The notes beneath the pieces were generated by a model that saw only the letters and a list, made by a program, of their open reading frames with translations, did no database searches and was not told where the DNA came from. From Klebsormidium nitens (Eukaryota; Streptophyta; Klebsormidiophyceae; Klebsormidiales; Klebsormidiaceae), in contig DF237397.1 of assembly GCA_000708835.1 (NCBI GenBank), positions 1-64,000 of the forward strand: a DNA stretch of 64,000 bases, in the 5' to 3' direction. Positions within the stretch are counted from its first letter, which is position 1; the number at the start of each line of letters is the position of its first letter. Below, piece after piece: positions 34,162-45,488 of the stretch. A program made the position numbers and the translations under genes.

Positions 34162-34673
34162 AAGGGTACCGTCATTTTGTACCTGGTACCCCCCCATATT
34201 TAATTGGGGGGGGGGGGCTCGAGGCCTCAGTGGTGACGCAGGGTGGAGGGGGGGGGGGGGCTTGGGGGCATTCTGAGAATCAGGGCCCCCATGGGGGGAA
34301 GGCTTGAGGCTTCCCGAGCGGGGGGTCTTATGAGCGGCGTTCACCAACATATCTTTGTGTTTGTCCCTCAAAATGAGCATCAAAAGTGTCAAAGTGGTTC
34401 GCAAACTTCAAAGAGCTGCCCTGCGGGGCTAACTAGCTTTCAAAAAGCGAGGGATATATACGAGCATTTGCCAAAACCATACAGGCAAAAATTTCAAAAA
34501 AACGGGTTTCTGGCTTTGGCTTCACTGCCCTCTTATGCAGCAGGGCCTAGGGGGGGGGGGGCTTGGGGCCTCTCGGCGCAGCCGAGGCCCCCCAGGGGTC
34601 CTGGCAAGGGGCAACTTCCGAAAATGGTCGATTTAAATATGGGGGGTACCAATTACAAAATGACGGTACCCTT
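34162..34673. mobile_element. MITE-like element with about 44-bp inverted repeats and G-tracts
   Basis: The left end reads GGGTACCGTCATTTTGTA and continues to GGTACCCCCC and CATATTTAA. The right end (34633-34673) is its reverse complement with few changes. The element is 512 bp. Inside, runs of 11-14 G occur at both ends (about 34205, 34247 and 34550) next to GGCCTC palindromes. Non-coding. Superfamily not assigned because no clear target-site duplication is readable. Confidence 0.8.
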
Positions 34674-34756
34674 TAAACTGCTGGGATTCTCCAGAATTCG
34701 GCCCGCCCCCAGGCTTGAAGCTGAGGTTTGAACAGTGACCATTGGCATGAGGGACC

Positions 34757-34794
34757 ATTTCAATCTCTCTTTCTCTCTCTCTCTCTTTCTCAAG
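34757..34794. repeat. TC microsatellite
   Basis: A short (TC)n/(TTTC) tract with minor interruptions lies just downstream of the 512-bp element. Confidence 0.8.
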
Positions 34795-36519
34795 ATACAT
34801 GCTACGTAGCATCGCCCTTCTTGCCAGGTACCTGGTAGTATTCTTCTTTGCGTTTAAGTTTCAAGCAGCTTGCATTCTCTTCTCATATTGCTGTGTACGC
34901 GGGGTCACCTTCATCCTGCATTCATTGGAAGGTCAATTGGAGCACGGTCAAGCAAATGCCAGCCTGCACAGTTCTATTTGCAGCAGCCAGCTCCGTCCAA
35001 GGATGCAACGAGCAGATAAATTGTCATATGCGTTCTTTTGGGTCTACTGAAAACTGTAACCTGATAAGAAACATCCGCCTGATGAAAAAGGGGCTGAAGA
35101 AGTGGCACAAGCAGCTTTGAGGTCGTTGTCTATTCACCAAGACTCAAGAGCTGGGTGATTGAAATTTTGATAACCGCTCATAGTTGCCGGCACGTTGGAT
35201 ATAGGCAGATAGTCAATCCGCTCTACAAACATACTAAGCGTAGAAAAGAGCCAGCATATCGAGTTTCTGCTCTCTGAGCTTTCTTTTCAATCACGACATC
35301 CTGCTGCAGCCGGCATGCCGTATTGCAATCTAAGAACAATCAAAAAGTTGCTTCAGCACATCTGGAAGCTCTAATTTGGGCATAGACGACCGGGTTGAAG
35401 GTGAGCTATTAAATGCAACATTGCACCACCATATTGTTAGATTGCTTTTCTCTTTCTGCTCGCAAAAGCTTTTTGTCTTTTTGTTGTTTTCCTCCAGATT
35501 GAAGCTGATATGAGTCTGTACCCTGGAAAGAACCCAACTGTAAAACTTGAGCTTGCCCTTGGAACACTTTTTACCCAGGGCTTCGTGCTTCCGGACGACC
35601 CTTACCCCGCTCCTTGCTTGTATTTATTTCTCAAGGGTTTATCATGAGGCGGATCTCTGTGATCAAGTTCAGCATGCTTTGTCTGAGGCCGCTCGAAGAA
35701 CTTTATACAACAGAAAGGACTCGAAAGGGTTGGGATGCATTGCATAACGAGAGTATGAGCAAGGACGTCAACCTGAGTGATGGAATTTTCAGAGACTGGT
35801 AGTAGAGCCATATCTGGACAAAGCATACGCGTCTCACAACCAAAAGAATTGTATGCTTGTGGATCACTCCTCAGGCTGGATCGTCAATTGCATTCGAGAC
35901 TGCCGGTTACAGAAACCTTGGTAGAGTCGATGAGCAGGGGGCTTATAGAAAAGATCGTGGCATAGCTTGTGAATGCGCGTGCAGATGAAAAAGATGGATG
36001 GAAAGTAAGGAGGGTGGGTCAATCGTGGTGGGGTGAAGTGACACGAAGAGGGCAGCTCTGCGTAAGAGGAAACAGAGTGCCAAGGCTGAAAAACATGGCT
36101 GCTCCATTGTAATGTGGTCCCCTCAATCCACTGGCCTGTTGAGATAACTGGAAGCAATAAACCAGCGGTCCAGATCTGCTTGTGAATCACGACCTGACAC
36201 AATATATAATCTGGAATCATAATGATTGTGTACTAGCTCCCTCTTGTGATTCAACCAATGCAGCACTGCTTTCAGATTCAGATGGCAATTCGCTTCGCCT
36301 GAGTGTATACTTGCTTATGAAGGTTCACAAGCCAGCAGAAATTCATCGTCACGGCGTCCTACCATACCCTCTTCTCCTCGTTCTGAGCTTCCCTTGATTA
36401 TTAGCTTTTTTCAACCCAGAGAGAACAGCTCTACCCATGGAATACCTACGATTTTTCTGGCTGAAACCCCTTTCTACATCTTTCCAGGCCCTCATAAGCT
36501 CCACATAGCTCCATAAGCT

Positions 36520-39500
36520 ATGGCCGGGGTCAACCTGAATATAGTCACAGCGGAGCGTCCCCCTTTTGTGTTCAAAAGCAGTCGCACGGACGGAGGCGGA
36601 ATCTGGTTTGGTTTCCTGGTCGAATTGCTACCGTTGCTGTTTCAATATGCCAACCTGAATGTGACGCTCAATTACTACGAGTCCCCGACAAACGAGGGTG
36701 GAAGCCTACTGCCAAATGGAACGTGGTCTGGTGAGCTTGTTGGCCTTTGCTCTTCAAGTGATTCAGGGGCTTTTGGGTTCCCAAGTTAGTGGCGTTTATT
36801 AACAGGAAATAGAAATGGACAGATCTGGAGGGTTAGGAACCTCGGTCAGGAGCTGCGCAGCAATTGCGTTGGGGTTTCTTGAAGTTACTGGGAACGTTGT
36901 TTCAGACTGGTTCGGGTTTGGGTTGAGCTGAAGGTGGTAGTTATGAAGGAGCTGCTTTCCTGAAAGCAGGTTAAGGTGGCGGTCAAGCACAGTCAGAAGT
37001 GTTAACTTGAGAGTTATTAGGGTGTGGGTTGGGGATACTTAGGGAGGGCTGAAAAGCGGTTAAAAAAGGTCGGATACGGCGGGTTTCAAAGTATCCACCT
37101 TAGACCTACAGGCATCAGCTTAAATGTTTGTGGAAGGACGGCACCATCAAATTCTGTATGAATAAAGTCACACAAACTGGAATCCGCTTCCAGCCGGTTT
37201 TAGGGTTTTACGGATTTCGCATTCGCAGGCACGTCCAAAACGCCCCGTCAGCCTAAACAGACCCAAACGTCCAACACATCATTTCTGCTTAAAGGCGGTG
37301 TGCCATGCCAAAGACTACTCCGTGTGGCTTGATTATGTTGACACTACTAAAGAAATTTTCTGAAAAATCTTTGCATTGCAGGAGTGACCGGGGAACTGGT
37401 TTACGGGCGGGCCGACATAGCGACTTTCCCTTTGGTCCAAGCCCCCTGGCGGTGTGCCAGTCCACAGACTATTTCGTGTGGCCTGAAATTTTTGACACCA
37501 AGAAACGAATCAATTATCCTGCCTTGCAGGAGTGACCGGGGAACTGGTTTACGGGCGGGCCGACATTGCGGCTTTCCCCTTGTTCCTAACACCAGGGCGT
37601 ACCGCAGTGATCGATCTCACATACTCGTACTATGAGTCGGGTCTCGGAGTGCTCGTCCAAAAAGAGGTTAGTCCCTTAAAGAGGACACTTCAAATATGGT
37701 TATCTCTCGTTTCGGGTCTCGGGGTGCTCGTGCCGAAGGAGGTTAGTCGCTCAAACTGAGGGTTAACCGCTTTAAGAGTGGCGCATCGCAGGCCGGTTAT
37801 CTCACGTATTCTTTCTACGAGTCAAGTCTCGGAATACTCGTTCGAAAAGAGGTTAGTCGCCCAGACCTAGGGTTAGTCGCTTGATGAGGGCGCGTCAAAG
37901 GTCGTACTCCTACTACAAGTCGGGTCTCGGAGTACTCACTCAAGAAGAGGTTAGGCGCTCAAATCAAGGGTTGATGGTTTAACGAAGGCGCATTACAGTG
38001 CGGTTACTCTCACATCCTTTCACTACGAGTTGGGTCTTGGGGTGCTCGTGCAAAAAGAGGTTAGTTTCTCAAGGAAAACACGTTACATACGACCATCTCA
38101 CGTCCGCCCACTAAGAGTCAGGTCTTTGGAGGCTCGTCCAAAAAGAGGTTAGTCGCTCAAACAGAGGTTTAGTGGCTTCAAGAGGGCTGGTCACAGGGTC
38201 CGTCGAAAAAGTGGGTACCGTCGAGGTGAACGGTCACGAGTCCTAGCAGCGTTTCTGCTCGGGGAGGAATCTCATCTATCTCCGTCTTCTGGGGACATAA
38301 AGCAGAAATGCTTGCTGTGCACTCGCCTTTCTTCAGCTTCTGATTTCCTGGTCTCAAGATAGTCAGGGCCTCTTTGGAAGCCTACCTTTTCGAGGCGCTG
38401 CATCAGGGATTGCGCCAACGTTCAGTTTCAGATTGTCAAACGTCGCAATTCTTATTCTTTTCCCTTAGCGTCCACGTTGTAACTTGCGAACGCCTTTGGC
38501 ACGTGAGTTCCTTTTAAAGCCCTGCTGCGCTGGACACATCGGAGTGACTCCTGCAATTTGAGACCTGTGAACCTCAATCCTCTGATGCGCTGAGAATTGA
38601 AACCTCCAATCCCAAACCATAAACCCTTAGCCGTTTTCTGGACCATGTGCCGACCGTTTAACTCGTCATTCGCAAGCAACCCTGGTACGGACCTTTTCCT
38701 TATGCTCTCCGTTTCAAAACCTTGTATAAGTTTGGGCCTTTAAGAAACGAGAGGCCGGCGAAACCTCGAGTTCTAAAGTTCAGGATTTAAACCTTTGCCC
38801 GAACAGATTGCAGGCACCCCCGGTACGGACCTCTTTCTAAAACCCTTCACTCCCGCGCTCTGGTTGGCTCTCATTGCGACGGTCCTCGGAATGGCCATCG
38901 TCTATCACCTACTCTCGTGGGCTTCGCCTTTGGGCGAGTTTGAAGTCGTTAAAGTGCGCAATGTGTCTACGAACTCCCCCGTCGAAGAGTTCTCCATTAA
39001 CTCAGGTGAGCCACACGGTCTTAGCAATAAAGTGCAGTTCTTGTCCCCCAAGTTCGACAGAATTTTTTCGTGTAGTCTAAACGTTTACTGCTGTCCGTAG
39101 GGGCCAAAAGTCAAGGAGCGCACTGCAGTCGATGGACCGTTTGACGGTCGAAACTTTCGAGCGATGTTTAGGTTTTGCATGGTAGAGAACGTTCCCATTC
39201 TAGGGGCGTCAGAATGAGTGTCGCCCTTGAGGGGGGGTGAAGGTTTGAGGGTCAATATGAGTTTTCCTTGTGGCTAGACTCTGATCACGTCTCTCTTGAA
39301 GTTTGTCTGACAGCTGTAGTGGTTTGGTGAGCTTTTGATGATGGTCTGACACACGAGACAAATCCCATGTCAATCGTTTGATGCCGAAACGAAATTTTCA
39401 ATGCGAGCTTCGTCGTACTATGACGAGTATGTCGTCCACTTCATTTTTATCGAAGCTAGTCCTTCCTGAACTTGCTCGCTTTTTTGGCGCAGAGAACGAG

Positions 39501-42500
39501 TCGTTTCTGCTGGACGCGCTTCTGGTGAGCCGCACAATAGTTGCTCCTTCCCTCTTTCGAGCTACGCTCCCTCCGAAAAATCAGAACTTGGAATCAATCA
39601 CAATTGAAACGGGTGATTGTCTTGGGACTACATTCTAGCTTGCGGAAACGACTTTTCGTGGCTCTTCAAGCTGGTGTATCCTAGTTTCGTTTTGTGAGTT
39701 TGCATTCTCCTGTGCATGAATCAGATGCTCATCACTAGCAAGACTCTGCTACATTCAGGGACAATCAAAATCAGGTATTGAGAATTGGTTCCCCGGTACT
39801 ATGGGTGCGTGCTCGAGTTTCTGCTTCAGGACATTCAGCAGCTCTCAGTATTCCTCTCTGGTTGTGTGACTTCACTTGTCGTCTAGGCTGACGTAGGAGC
39901 CCTGTTTCCTGACGCAGGCGGCCATGACCATCTGCGCGACTCCACGTGGCAAGAGCTGGTCCATCCGCATCCCCAGCATAGCGTATTACTTCTTCACCAT
40001 GATCATCGTGGCTTCGTATACGGTATGCCCACTCGCCCGCATATTCTTTCCAACTTCAGATTGTTAAGGAGCAAAGACTACTATAGGAAGTGACGACTTG
40101 GTAGTAGACCGAGTTGGGTCGGAGGTACTGTGATGCTTGTAAGGTGCTCGTACCAAGCTGATTCTAGCTCTTGATATATATCTCTGAAGAAATTTCCGAG
40201 TCAAGCAACCAATCACTCTCGGGTGCCGCTGAATATGCATGCATTGCGTTCCCTCAAGTGTTCTTATCTCTCACACCTACATCCGCACCCGGCGTTTGAT
40301 GGTACGTTGCATCTCATTTCTAACGGCTAGGAGATGTCGAGTAGCTAGAGGTTGCACATCGTTTTCTCATCCCTTCAAATTTTAACCGTCAATTTATCGC
40401 CTTTCCTGACAGACAAACCTGCCTCTTTTCAATGTACTAGTCTCTGAAATAGAGCATCAGGATGGAAAGCCAGGCCCATTTTCACACTACTATAACTTCG
40501 TCTCCGGTCTGCCTTTTGAACCCCTCTTTTAACCCGTATCTTTCACGAGCGAACTTAGCCACTTACTGTATTGTCCAACGTCCCTTGATCTTTTCGAACA
40601 AAGTCGGAAGGCAGCTAGACCCACCTTCTGTTTCTGGTTAGCCTTAACCCCGTCCTTAGCCCGTCTCTTCACAGGCCGACTGTTCCGATTTGCCTTGACC
40701 CCGTTCTTAACCCGTCCCTTCGCCGGCGGGCTTCACGTCATACTCAAGGGTGCAATCGTCAAGTACCCTGTTAACTGGTTGAAGAGCTAAGACCCACTGG
40801 CACCTTTGGTTTGCCTTAACTTCGTTCTTAACCGGTCTCTCGCGCAGGCCAATTTCGCGTCCTATCTAACCGTCCAATCCTTCAAGTACCCGGTTAACAG
40901 TATCGAAGAGCTGGCCGCGCGCAATAAGCTGAATTACGTCATCAGCGGCGGGGGGGCGACCGAAAGCTACTTTCAAAACAGCGTCGATCCCACCATTCGT
41001 GCACTGCGGTCACGGTTACGGGTGAGAATCATTAATTGCAGGGGTTAAGCTTTGGTTAGGCGAAATATACGCGGGATCGACTTCTTACAGCGAGTATGCT
41101 CCAAATGGTATACAAGGGTGAAAGTCATTTGTGACAGGGACTACGTTTTGATTAATGTTTTACGATTGAGACTTCAGTCTCAGAAATCTTAAAGGCTCTG
41201 TAAATGCATCCGCTGAGACGCACCAGTGTTGCTAGGTGCCCTACTCCGCAGCTTCCCTTTTTGCGCTCTCCCACACAGCGTCGATCTAGCAATTCTCACG
41301 CAATTCGGATACATTGTTTGCGGCCGAGACCGAATGTGGAGTCATTCAGGTGGCATGCCTCCGTCCTGTGAAGACAGTCTCTAAACTGCAAGTTTGTTCA
41401 CGTTGTAAGGGAGATTCGTCAGGGAAATCAGGGTCAGAGAGGGCGTTTCGTGAGGAAGTGTATGAGCACGCTGCCAAACGAGAGTGCTTTTTGCGCAATC
41501 ATACCTCAATATGACACTCGCCGTGTTGCGCTTTCCCTGGGCATAGCGGGCTGCTTTTCCATCGCATCGTGGGAATCAAGTCTGCTGGTACTGCACACGT
41601 GTTATCTGCTGCGCAGAATGAAGAGAAGTTGCTCTTTAACGTCATTGATGAACTGTGCGCCTTCTGGTTGTGCAATCTGTGCTTTGCCTCCACAACAGCA
41701 GATTTTCCAGATTTTCCTGTGTTGCCGTCCGGTTGAATTCGCACCAACGAGCATGATAACAGAGACAATGTTGCAGGAGAGGCGCGTCACTTGACTCGAA
41801 ATCTCGAAAGACGCACTCCCCCTTGGCTCAATTACCCCAATTGCGTAAGTCTTTCTCAACTGCAGACGGTCATTGGGAACATCGACGGCGTTCAGGCAGT
41901 GCGCGACGGAAAGTACACCGCTTATCTCGCAGAGACGCCGACCCTTCAATACTTCTCGGGACAGGATCCGTGCGATTTGCAGGTTAGTGACCGGTTTAAC
42001 AAATTCCGCGGGGACCCATCTACTCAGGAAGGGTTTTGGCTGCTAACCAGGTCTGGTCGTTGGGCATTAGGCTAACTTCCAGCCGATAATCGGCGGTGAT
42101 GCACCGCCATGTGACGTATGCGCTTAGGGCAGCTTCCGGACGCTAGGGGGCGCTGCCGGACCGTACTAAATATTGAGGGCGTTTGGGAAAACGGTTCTTC
42201 TCGCGCGCTTTCTCGTTTACGGCGCTGGAATCAAAACACAGGCAAGTGTTCGGAAGAATGGTTCGTACACGCAAGCTCCACACCCTCATCCAATAGAAGC
42301 TTAGATCCGCAAACGGAATGTATACCACTTCGGACGCTCCCCAGGTGGTGGGCGCGCCATTCGGACCGTCCTTTTACACTCTGGTGTCCGAAAGAACGGT
42401 CCGTTCAAGCGAGCTCCTAAAAATACTCTAGTCCTCAAGTCCCGAAACCAGAAACCTTTGACCCGAAAGTCCGAACCTTGAAACCTCAAACATCACTTTC

Positions 42501-44911
42501 GGACGCTATTTAGAAGGTTGGTACGCCGTTCGGCCCGTCCGTCCCGTCCGTTGACACCCCAAGGTTCCGAAAGAACCACCTTCACATAACTATTTGCATC
42601 AGATTCCGTTTATTCTTAGGATTTGAGGATCAAGTCACTATCTCTCAATGAATCCTTCGCTAAGAGATCGAAAACCGTAAGAGCGGATTCTTGTCTCGGA
42701 CTTTTGCAGGTGGTCGGTGCGCCCTTCGACTCGTTCCTTTCAGATTTGTGACATTCGAAAGAACGATCCGTACAAGTCAACTCTCAACCAATCCATTACC
42801 CTAAGATCTGAAGGCCCTAGAAGCCAAAACCCAATTTCGGACGCTTCCTAGGTGGTCGGCACGCCTTTCGGACCGTCCCTGTCACTTTGGGCGTCCAAAA
42901 GAGTGGTCTGGACACGCAATGTCTTAACCCCAAACCTTAACCCTAGATTGTAAAGACTCTAGAATCCACTTTTGGACGGTTCAGGTGGTCGGCGTGCCGT
43001 TCGGACCGTCCGTTTACACCTTGGACGGTCCGCATATGCAAGCTGTCTACCCTAAATCGTCAAAATGCCCTTACAATTTAGTTTGGAAATACCAAAACCC
43101 TTCAAACATTTGAACCCCAAAACTTATAGCCCCGCTTTCGGACGCTTCCCAGGTGGTCGGCTCGCCCTTTGGACCGTCCGTGTACACCTTGGGCTTCCGC
43201 AAGAATGGTCCGTACACGCGCGCGATCAACCGGGCGATGCTGCAGCTGAAGCAGAATGGGCTGTTGGACGAGCTTAGAAAGAAGTGGGTCGACGACCAGA
43301 ACGTGTGCTCAGCGGAAAACTCGGTAGGCTTCCCTCCCCTTGTATTTGTCTAACGATCTTCGTATTTCTCCTTGAGCTCGTGATTACAGTCATAAGAAAG
43401 ACTTTGGTCGACGACCGAAACGCGTGCACAGCGGAAAACCCGGTAAGTTTGCTCCCAATCTAAACTCATTGTGGTCATTCACAGCACTTCAGACTTTCTT
43501 TCCCGACTCTTTCGATGGCCCCGAACGTGTGCATAATGAAAAGCTCGGCAGGTGTCCCTCCCTGGTCTTGGCTTGATTTGTCTCTTTGTGATCGTCACTT
43601 TCGTGAAACTCGTCTGATCCCATTTTTCAGAAGCAGTGGCTCGATGACCACAGACCTGTTTGCTGCGAAATCTCGATGGGCTTCCCGCCACTAGTTTCGA
43701 CGTCTCGTGGCCCCTCGCTGTCGTCGTTTTTGTCCAACTCTCTGTCTGACCGTGTCACAAGAATAAGATGCACTTCTAATCAAAAGCGTGTACTGCGGAT
43801 ATACTGGTAACTTTCCTCTCATATGCATGTCATTGTGTTCTCTTCGTGCTTGGCCTTCACATTCAAAGAACGAAGTGCTTCTGATTCTTTTCCTCGGAAT
43901 GAGTTGGTTGACGGCCAAGATGTGTGCAGCTAAGGACTCGTTGGGCTATTCTATCTCCTTGTTTGCAATTCCGAACTCTGATGTTTCCTTCCGTCTGCGG
44001 GCCTCCGATCTTTGATTGTGGGTGATACGCCGGAACTCCCTGCTCAAAACCCGGGTTCGACTTCTGAAGCCCGTCGCTTACAGCGCGTGACGTCATGGAA
44101 CAAAGGCATATGCTTCTTTCTGGACTGTTCAAAACTTCTATTCGAACAGATGACTAATACACAACGAGAACATTCCTGATGCACCAAGGGACGTTTCGCA
44201 ATTTCGCAATCGGGTCAATTCAGCATCACGGCGCATTGAACGTTTGGCAATTGTCAACGGAAGCGGAACGGACACGGAGACGGACACAATCGAAGAGGCA
44301 CCGTGAATCCTTATATACGCAAGTCGCTAGCTTAACAGAACTCTCTGCTGACGTCACTTCTTGAGCGATGAGGTTCCTGGTTTTGGAGACACATCGTCCC
44401 CTTGGAGACTAACTCACTTACGCCCTGTTTAAAACAGAATTTTGGAACGCTTGTATCGTGCATATTGAATCCCCATTCCCTTTTGCAGTTAACGAACACC
44501 TCGTTGCGCGTCAAAGACTTCAGCGGGCTATGGTACCTCCTCGTCGGCGTGCTCGCTTTTGGCTTCGTATGGGCGATCGGCGAACGGATTCTGGTGAAGA
44601 CTCTTGCCGCCAACCCCGCTCTCCGAGAAAGGTTCATCCGTACGACCCACAACGTAAGTAGGGCGGGAAAGCGGCTCGACCTCTTTTCCCGGATGTCGTC
44701 GAGGCAATCGGGGGGATCCCCCGAGGACACCGCGGTTACCGAAAACCAGGCCTTCGAACCCGGGAAGGAGGGGGCCCGGCTTGAGAAAAGCGGGTCCGAG
44801 AGGAACCGGGCGTTTGACGTGTTTGACGTGCCGGAAATTGACGAGGAGTCGGGGAACGGAGTTGATAAGCAGGAGTTTGACCCGAACAAGGAAGGGTTGG
44901 TGTTGCTTTAG
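36520..44911 (+). CDS. GLR: Ionotropic glutamate receptor-like channel, first of a tandem pair
   Basis: Ligand-gated cation channel family. Exons: 36520-36730, 37530-37666, 38807-39005, 39493-39524 (32 nt), 39918-40022, 40848-41021, 41866-41982, 43153-43323 and 44489-44911 (stop TAG), phases consistent, 522 aa from the ATG at 36520, which has an in-frame stop just upstream. Lobe S1 starts NIVTAERPPFVF; Arg94 in LTPGRTAVIDLTYSYYESGL sits where iGluRs bind the ligand carboxylate. M1 is near 133-157. The pore loop region is ESFLLDALLAAMTICATPRG. M3 carries SYTANFASYLTV (226-237), the channel signature SYTANLAAFLTV. S2 ends NQ..LLDELRKKWVDDQNVC, and M4 is LWYLLVGVLAFGFVWAIG. The acidic, Arg-rich tail is cytosolic. 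No amino-terminal domain is visible, unlike roughly 900-aa land-plant GLRs, though an unseen upstream exon is possible. Confidence 0.85.
37297..37529 (+). repeat. Copy of the 5' end of the second receptor-1 exon
   Basis: The exon starting at 37530 (GAGTGACCGGGGAACTGG...) has a near-perfect copy of its acceptor and first 60-70 bases at 37382. The upstream sequence repeats as well (GGCGGTGTGCCA at 37297 and 37447), giving a unit of about 150 bp. The first copy diverges after TTTGGTCCAAGCCCC and cannot replace the exon. Confidence 0.85.
37667..38150 (+). repeat. Six-fold array of an exon 3' end plus donor
   Basis: The real exon ends GTCCAAAAAGAG with donor GTTAGT at 37667. The end of the exon (coding YESGLGVLVQKE) plus donor recurs with GT at 37742, 37852, 37950, 38060 and 38148, spacings 75, 110, 98, 110 and 88. 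Every copy keeps GAG followed by GTTAG, so all five extra copies still carry a donor-like site. The intronic bases after the donor (TCGCTCAAA) are copied too. Confidence 0.9.
40500..40847 (+). repeat. Copies of the acceptor end of the sixth receptor-1 exon
   Basis: The real acceptor is at 40846-40847 after CTTAACCGGTCTCTCGCGCAG. Copies of the tract and exon start appear at about 40674 (CCGTCTCTTCACAGGCCGAC), 40728 (CCCGTCCCTTCGCCGGCGGG, continuing to CAAGTACCCTGTTAACTGG, which matches the exon's CAAGTACCCGGTTAAC) and 40549 (CCCGTATCTTTCACGAGCG). Confidence 0.75.
42144..43152 (+). repeat. Seven-fold array of an exon 5' end plus acceptor
   Basis: The exon starting at 43153 (GTGGTCGGCTCGCCCTTTGG..) is preceded by copies at about 42144, 42342, 42513, 42711, 42853 and 42986, spacings 198, 171, 198, 142, 133 and 167. 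Each copy spans the acceptor region (CGGACGCTTCCCAGGTGGTCG) and about 60-70 coding bases (GPSVYTLGFRKNGPYTR). The nearest copy (42986) keeps CAG. Confidence 0.9.
43324..43960 (+). repeat. Six-fold array of an exon 3' end plus donor
   Basis: After the same exon, the coding end (WVDDQNVCSAENS) and donor region recur at 43443 (donor GTAAGT kept), 43548, 43676, 43807 and 43941, spacings 119, 105, 128, 131 and 134. The following intron bases (CTTCCCTCCCCTTG) recur with them. This exon therefore has arrays on both sides, each derived from the adjacent edge only. Confidence 0.85.
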
Positions 44912-45457
44912 AGACTCTAGTGTCTGGAATCCCGTTTCAGCGCTGCATTTGATACTTTGACAGGTTAGTAAGTTTATAAATCTTTGCACCTTGCTGGAAA
45001 GCCAGCCCGCGAAATCTCAGCAGGACAGTTCGCGACTCCGCCAATCTTGGCCCCGAAACGACGTGACGAAAGCTTCTAAAACAACTCTTAAGTAACTAGT
45101 AGTTGTTGGTGAAGGTTTAGCAAGAAATAATTAGCATACATATCTTGCCGCGGCTGTGGTCCTAACCTTCCAGATTTAAGGTAGAACGTGGACTCCATCA
45201 TTAGAGCAGGCAAGGAACTGTCGCAATCAGCTCAAAATTAGCGTAAAGTTTGGGGAAAGCGCTTCCAAGCACGATCCCAGTAGATACAAGATTTTTGAAC
45301 CCATTAATTACTGATTCAAAAACAAGCCATTGATGTAACAATATGGATGATGCAAAAGATCTTACCAGAGACTTGCGACGGACTACGGTGATCGACTTCA
45401 TTTGTAAAAAAGACTCTAATTACGAGCTTAAGAATACTTATGAAAGCTACGCAAGTC

Positions 45458-45488
45458 AATGGATATACAACTGAGTTGTATATCCATT
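45458..45488. repeat. Perfect hairpin, 14-bp stem with 3-nt loop
   Basis: AATGGATATACAAC and GTTGTATATCCATT flank the loop TGA. The symmetry stops abruptly at both ends. No gene overlaps and no U-tract follows. Confidence 0.85.

Larger units (their letters stand above)
32287..36519. other. Intergenic, MITE-bearing
   Basis: This lies between the synaptotagmin stop and the first receptor gene. It holds two inverted-repeat elements (33492-33891 and 34162-34673), a short TC microsatellite and a doubtful minus-strand frame, all listed separately. Upstream 5' UTR or N-terminal exons of the receptor gene could lie in the last 1-2 kb but were not recognised. Confidence 0.5.

Noticed and set aside
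37382-37480. A second complete-looking copy of the VTGELVYGRADIA exon
   Set aside because: It diverges after about 65 bases and lacks the ligand-site Arg region and the exon end, so it is an edge copy rather than an alternative exon.
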